A stretch of 9,623 nucleotides of DNA, from positions 1 to 9,623 of the forward strand of contig PBTU01000103.1 in the NCBI GenBank assembly GCA_002729295.1. The letters run 5' to 3'. Within the stretch, counting starts at the first letter, position 1; each line of letters starts with the position of its first letter. The position numbers and the translations under genes were made by a program. The notes under the pieces were generated by a model. The model saw nothing but the letters and a program-made list of their open reading frames with translations. It was not told the origin of the DNA and searched no databases. Source of the stretch: Verrucomicrobiales bacterium. GTDB taxonomy: Bacteria; Verrucomicrobiota; Verrucomicrobiia; Verrucomicrobiales; Akkermansiaceae. Positions 6,458 through 9,623 of this stretch are shown here, piece by piece.

Positions 6458-7816
6458 GTGAACGCCATTAGAGACATTGCGATGGTCACCATCGTTTGCA
6501 CGATGTTCTCGAGTGTTGAAGGAAGAACGATCGCCTTTCCCGGAGCCGAGGGATATGGTCGATTTGCTCAGGGCGGTCGAGGAGGCGATGTATACATTGT
6601 CACAAATCTGAAAGATGACGGTGAAGGTTCACTGCGGCGTGGAATTGAAAGTCAAAGGGGGCCAAGAACTATTGTGTTCGCTCTATCCGGTACGATTCCC
6701 CTGAAGTCTGAACTGAAAATAAAAGAATCCTATCTCACGATTGCCGGACAAACGTCCCCTGGTGACGGTATCTGCCTTAAAGATTACGGGCTCAAAATAT
6801 CAGAGGTGAATAATATCATCATAAGGTATATCCGAATCAGAATGGGTGATCAGAATAAAGGGTCTTCCAGTGGTGCGGATTGCATTACGAGCACGAAGAT
6901 TTCAGACGTGATTTTTGACCATCTTTCCGTGGGATGGGGCATTGATGCGATTCATGATAATCGGGAAGGAGGTCACTTCACCCTCCAATGGTCTATCTAT
7001 GGAGAAACGCTGCATGACTCGATCCATTACGAAGGCGTTCCCCATTCCAAGCTAGGCTCGATGAGGGAGACGACAAAAAACATCAGCCTTCATCATAATC
7101 TGCTTCACTCTACCCACGCGAGGAACCCCAGCATGGGAGCAGGTGATGCCACGCCTGAAGGTGTTGTCATCGACTTTCGAAACAATCTCATCTACAACGC
7201 CGGGGGCACGACTAATCTTGGGGCCCGACTGAATGTCATTAACAACTTCTACGGAAAGGGACCCGACACAAAAACAACTTCTCTTCCTTTGAGGATCAAA
7301 GCAAAGGAGGACAAGGGGCCGGCTCCGACCGGGTTCATTTCAGGCAATGTGTTTAATTGGAATCAGGGATGGACTGAAAACAACTATTCCGCCATTCAAT
7401 ACAAGCAGGAAAGCGGTAGCAAATATTTGAGTTCAAGCCAGAAAGAATGGGAGCTACCGGGAGAGTTGGTCTTCGGGAAAGACAAACCGTCGACTCACAG
7501 CGCCGAAGGGGCCAGAGATTTGGTTTTGCAGCATGCTGGCGCCTCCAAAAGTCGGGATGCCTGTGATGATCGAATTATTGAGGAAGTGCGAACGGGAACC
7601 GGGAAAATTCCTAACTCGCAGGATGAGGTGGGTGGATGGCCGAAATTGAAGTCTCTGCCTGCTCCTGCCGATGCCGACCGAGACGGGATGGCAGATGAGT
7701 GGGAAATCGCCAACGGACTTAATCCTTCGGAGGCCGGCGATCGCAACGGGGATCGCAACGCCGATGGCTACACCAATTTGGAAGAATACATGAATAGCCT
7801 CGTGGAAAAAGACTGA
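6458..7816 (+). CDS. Secreted pectate lyase, polysaccharide lyase family 1
   Basis: This 452-residue enzyme should cleave pectate/polygalacturonate by beta-elimination outside the cytoplasm. The mature part begins with AFPGAEGYGRFAQGGRGGDV (26-45), the usual opening of PL1 pectate lyases, followed by VTNLKDDGEGSLRRGI. The parallel beta-helix contains ADCITS (140-145), FDHLSVGWGIDA (153-164, with aspartates placed like the calcium ligands) and HHNLLHSTHARNPSMG (212-227), where R222 fits the catalytic arginine. The tail (about 403-445) has DADRDGMADEWEIANGLNP and DRNGDRNADGYTNLEEYMN, a calcium-binding thrombospondin type 3/EF-hand-like module often found at the C-terminus of PVC secreted enzymes. 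The start is uncertain: GTG at 6458 (ggaagg directly before it) or ATG at 6482. Both leave a short hydrophobic leader, and an in-frame stop at 6440-6442 bars anything earlier. Exact specificity is inferred from the family. Confidence 0.92.
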   Translation: MNAIRDIAMVTIVCTMFSSVEGRTIAFPGAEGYGRFAQGGRGGDVYIVTNLKDDGEGSLRRGIESQRGPRTIVFALSGTIPLKSELKIKESYLTIAGQTSPGDGICLKDYGLKISEVNNIIIRYIRIRMGDQNKGSSSGADCITSTKISDVIFDHLSVGWGIDAIHDNREGGHFTLQWSIYGETLHDSIHYEGVPHSKLGSMRETTKNISLHHNLLHSTHARNPSMGAGDATPEGVVIDFRNNLIYNAGGTTNLGARLNVINNFYGKGPDTKTTSLPLRIKAKEDKGPAPTGFISGNVFNWNQGWTENNYSAIQYKQESGSKYLSSSQKEWELPGELVFGKDKPSTHSAEGARDLVLQHAGASKSRDACDDRIIEEVRTGTGKIPNSQDEVGGWPKLKSLPAPADADRDGMADEWEIANGLNPSEAGDRNGDRNADGYTNLEEYMNSLVEKD

Positions 7817-7915
7817 TTACATTTCTTTCGATAGCAGAATGAATATCGCCGCTAACTGCATGGAAAACTGTGTTCAACCGTTGGCCGGTGTGTTTCAGTG
7901 CATGCTCTCTTTGGC

Positions 7916-8149
7916 TCACCAACCTAGGGCTCCCGAACTCGTCGCAAATGAGTTAGTCTTGATGCCGATCTCCTGGAGCATGCGGACGTAGAGATTGCTC
8001 AGCGGCGTATTGTCCTGCTAATTATGAGCGTAGTAGCCGCCGTGATTAAGACCGCCGCCGGCCAAAAGGATAAGATTGTTGCGTGGGTCGTAGGACGCCG
8101 CGTTTCCGAGCTTGGCAGCGCTGGGCAACTCAAGCGACCGCTCCTCTAC
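7916..8149 (-). pseudogene. DUF1552-family protein, C-terminal remnant with internal stop
   Basis: On the minus strand, the last ~75 codons of a DUF1552-type gene are readable in one frame: LGNAASYDPRNNLILLAGGG, LNHGGYYAHN, then an in-frame TAG (8018-8020), then QDNTPLSNLYVRMLQEIGIK and TNSFATSSGALGW before a TGA at 7916-7918. The N-TPLSNLY-x3-LQ and SSG(T/A)L pattern is the usual end of DUF1552 proteins, Tat-exported proteins of unknown function commonly encoded beside DUF1592/DUF1588 cytochrome-type proteins in PVC and myxobacterial genomes. Most of the gene is absent and a second stop (8162-8164) precedes the fragment, so it is dead. The single nonsense codon in otherwise intact sequence suggests fairly recent decay. 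Confidence 0.7.
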
Positions 8150-8161
8150 TGTCGGAAAAAT

Positions 8162-8236
8162 TCAAGAGGAAGGTTCCTTAGGGCCCACCACCTCGACTCG
8201 GCGGTTTGTAAACTCGGCGCCGTACCTATCAACCTC
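8162..8236 (-). pseudogene. Short unidentified C-terminal fragment next to repeat C
   Basis: A minus-strand frame reads EVDRYGAEFTNRRVEVVGPK followed by EPSS and a TGA (8162-8164). It continues upstream through the reverse complement of repeat C without a stop, and shares its frame with the DUF1552 fragment just beyond the TGA. The sequence looks like the end of a real protein, but I cannot name the family, and no start codon of its own is evident. Confidence 0.3.
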
Positions 8237-8306
8237 CTTTCCCCCCATGGGTGCCGCCAATGCCCCGTTTCCTCGATCTTCCCGCCAAAAGCAAATTCCT
8301 AGCAGT
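8231..8306 (+). repeat. Dispersed intergenic repeat, copy C
   Basis: The copy opens with a pyrimidine tract (aacctcctttccccccat, 8231-8248), carries ccgccaa at 8254-8260 and again at 8282-8288 (28 nt apart), and ends with the core gcaaattcctagcagt (8291-8306). It matches copy A at 50 of 60 gap-free positions from the shared ATG, with a one-base length difference in the pyrimidine tract. It abuts the minus-strand gene debris on its left. Confidence 0.85.
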
Positions 8307-8403
8307 CAGTTACAACGTAGTCGTTCGTCTCACTTCCGAGCGCATCCGCCCAGTTCCCAAGCCTTCAGACCTCCGGCCCTGACCGCGGGCAGGAACAGTT
8401 CGA

Positions 8404-9623
8404 CTACTCTTCCGCTTCTCCCTCTACGACCCGGAAAAGTTTTGTTTCTCTATCTATGCGAGTGGAAAAAGTGAAGGTTCCTTCCGGTCCCGCATATTCG
8501 CTCCCCTCGGCGCTCTCCGAGCGCACTGTGACCCAGGACTCCCCGTCGTCGCTGCATTGCACTCTGTAGGGAACTCCACGCTCTCCATTTACCACGAAGC
8601 CGAAACGAGAAGAGTCTCCACTCAACTCTGTCAGCTCTGGCACGATCGGCTCTCCTGAGGTCACAAGGTCCATATTTGTAAACGTAGCAACCCCACTCGT
8701 TCCGATTCCATATTGCTCACCCACATTCCGTCCATCGACAGCCACATACGCCAGACTAAGCTGCAAGGTCCGGCCTGGCGGAAGAGTGCCGGCTGGAATT
8801 ACAACAGAGCTTCTGGAAGCAGATATTGTTCCTCCCAGCACTGACCCCTCCTGCCCGGGCAGGGGAGAAAATGCGAGGGAGCGATCATATTGGTTATCAA
8901 TGACGACCACGTAGAAGTCGTCAGGACCAGCACCTGTGACGGGCTCCCATCTCAGCGTAAAGTCAGCAGACGCATCAACAGCCTGCGCTTCAAGGGGATT
9001 GGAAACCACAGGCGCACTTGGAAAGGAGCTTGATGGGGGCGCCAGTGTCACCGATGAATCAGAAAGGCTGCCCGGCTCACGAAAAGCGAACCCATAGCTG
9101 CCAGAGGGAGGGAAGAATGCTGCCTGATCGCTTTCCTCGATATAGTAGGCTGTCCCCTCCAATCGCTCGTCCCTTCGTTCTCCATCCATCTCCACCACAT
9201 CCCCACCAACAATGACAGCCGCGCTCGAAAGGCTGTTGTAGGAACTCATCCCCACCCCGGCAAAAGTCCGAAAGTCCTCCCGAGAGGTAACTGTGGCGCC
9301 CTCCTGACGGAAGTAGCGGGACCGAATAAGGTAATACCACTGAGCAGATCCTGTAAGTTCGTTGGCCGTGTCAGCTGTAGTGAAGGCACCGCTTCTGGTC
9401 GGCAGAGCATTCCCTGCGAGGTCTGCGAGCTCGAAACCCGGAATTCCCTCGTCCCCCAGTAGATTCAATCCCCAGCCAAAGGTAGTTCCCAGAGGAAGGC
9501 CTCCATCGATGATGCAGAAGAGACGCCGTGAATCGTCGGACCATAGGTAGGATACATCCGAAGGGGTAATTCCTCCCTCCCATTGAATGGCCGCCTCGAG
9601 ATTCACACTTGTTTTCATCGGCT
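8404..9623 (-). CDS. Large secreted/surface Ig-like multidomain protein, C-terminal part
   Basis: At least 404 residues of a larger protein are present. The frame stays open to the window edge, and the ATG at 9618 lacks a signal peptide and falls inside a domain, so the true start lies outside. Residues are numbered from that ATG. Residues 1-82 look like the second half of a bacterial Ig-like domain of the SbsA/Big_5 type (PLGTTFGWGLNLL; FELADLAGNALPTRSGAFTT). Residues about 85-195 are unassigned. Residues about 198-315 form a fibronectin III-like sandwich (APVVSNPLEAQAV; FTLRWEPVTGAGPDDFYVVV). Residues 335-400 (GVPYRVQCSDDGESWVTV ... TKLFRVVEGE) match the short terminal module seen at the end of many verrucomicrobial exported proteins. 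It is probably an extracellular or cell-surface protein; a catalytic domain, if any, is outside the window. No sorting signal is visible at the C-terminus. Confidence 0.75.
   Translation of the reverse strand, partial: PMKTSVNLEAAIQWEGGITPSDVSYLWSDDSRRLFCIIDGGLPLGTTFGWGLNLLGDEGIPGFELADLAGNALPTRSGAFTTADTANELTGSAQWYYLIRSRYFRQEGATVTSREDFRTFAGVGMSSYNSLSSAAVIVGGDVVEMDGERRDERLEGTAYYIEESDQAAFFPPSGSYGFAFREPGSLSDSSVTLAPPSSSFPSAPVVSNPLEAQAVDASADFTLRWEPVTGAGPDDFYVVVIDNQYDRSLAFSPLPGQEGSVLGGTISASRSSVVIPAGTLPPGRTLQLSLAYVAVDGRNVGEQYGIGTSGVATFTNMDLVTSGEPIVPELTELSGDSSRFGFVVNGERGVPYRVQCSDDGESWVTVRSESAEGSEYAGPEGTFTFSTRIDRETKLFRVVEGEAEE

Larger units (their letters stand above)
7817..8403. other. 587-bp intergenic region with gene debris
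   Basis: This gap between the converging lyase and surface-protein genes contains the DUF1552 remnant, a second minus-strand fragment, and repeat copy C. The first ~100 bases after the lyase stop hold no recognised gene; a weak hairpin ttggctcaccaa (7911-7922) has no T-run. The stretch 8307-8403 after the repeat holds nothing I can assign. Confidence 0.6.

Noticed and set aside
7911..7922. Hairpin ttggctcaccaa as the lyase terminator
   Set aside because: A four-base-pair stem with no following T-run is too weak to support the call.
566..8306. A CRISPR array formed by the repeats
   Set aside because: The copies are kilobases apart with genes between them and differ in sequence; no regular short spacers or cas genes.
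8024..8474. Two plus-strand frames across the lyase-surface protein gap
   Set aside because: They lie antisense to the readable DUF1552 remnant and pass through repeat copy C; no family features.
9616..9618. The ATG here as the true start of the surface protein
   Set aside because: No signal peptide follows, the start would cut an Ig-like domain, and the frame remains open to the window edge.

Overview
The window looks like a piece of a Planctomycetes-Verrucomicrobia-Chlamydiae (PVC) group chromosome, most likely from a polysaccharide-degrading verrucomicrobial lineage. The support is the combination of genes: two exported sulfatases, an azurin/PA14 fusion next to a sugar-dehydrogenase-like beta-propeller, a family 1 pectate lyase, a decayed DUF1552 gene, and a large surface protein built of Ig-like modules. 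Base composition is near even and Shine-Dalgarno sequences are weak or absent. No phylogenetic marker is present, so the assignment is an inference.

Layout. 1-549 (+) is the 3' end of a sulfatase cut by the window edge. It converges on a complete exported sulfatase of the iduronate-2-sulfatase type at 671-2173 (-). A 723-bp gap (2174-2896) follows, AT-rich on the left and GC-rich on the right, with possible coding debris. A tight two-gene operon at 2897-4624 and 4638-6101 (+, 13-nt gap) encodes a secreted type-1 copper/PA14 protein and a secreted beta-propeller resembling L-sorbosone/glucose dehydrogenases. After a 356-bp gap with a hairpin leader comes an exported PL1 pectate lyase (6458-7816, +). 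The 587-bp gap at 7817-8403 holds a clear minus-strand remnant of a DUF1552 gene with an internal stop. The window ends in the C-terminal part of a large secreted or surface multidomain protein (8404-9623, -).

How the genes work together (inference). Sulfatases strip sulfate esters from anionic polysaccharides, the lyase cleaves uronic-acid backbones, and the propeller plus copper protein could oxidise a released sugar outside the cytoplasm and pass on the electrons. This looks like a glycan-use neighbourhood rather than one tightly regulated operon.

The most unusual structure is a dispersed intergenic repeat of about 76 nt. Three copies (566-642, 6147-6223, 8231-8306) and one 3'-end fragment (2853-2872) all lie in the same orientation. 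They divide the window into blocks of one or two genes, and several copies abut broken-gene debris. This resembles a cassette-like or recombination-scarred architecture, but no recombinase is visible and the copies do not match integron attC sites.
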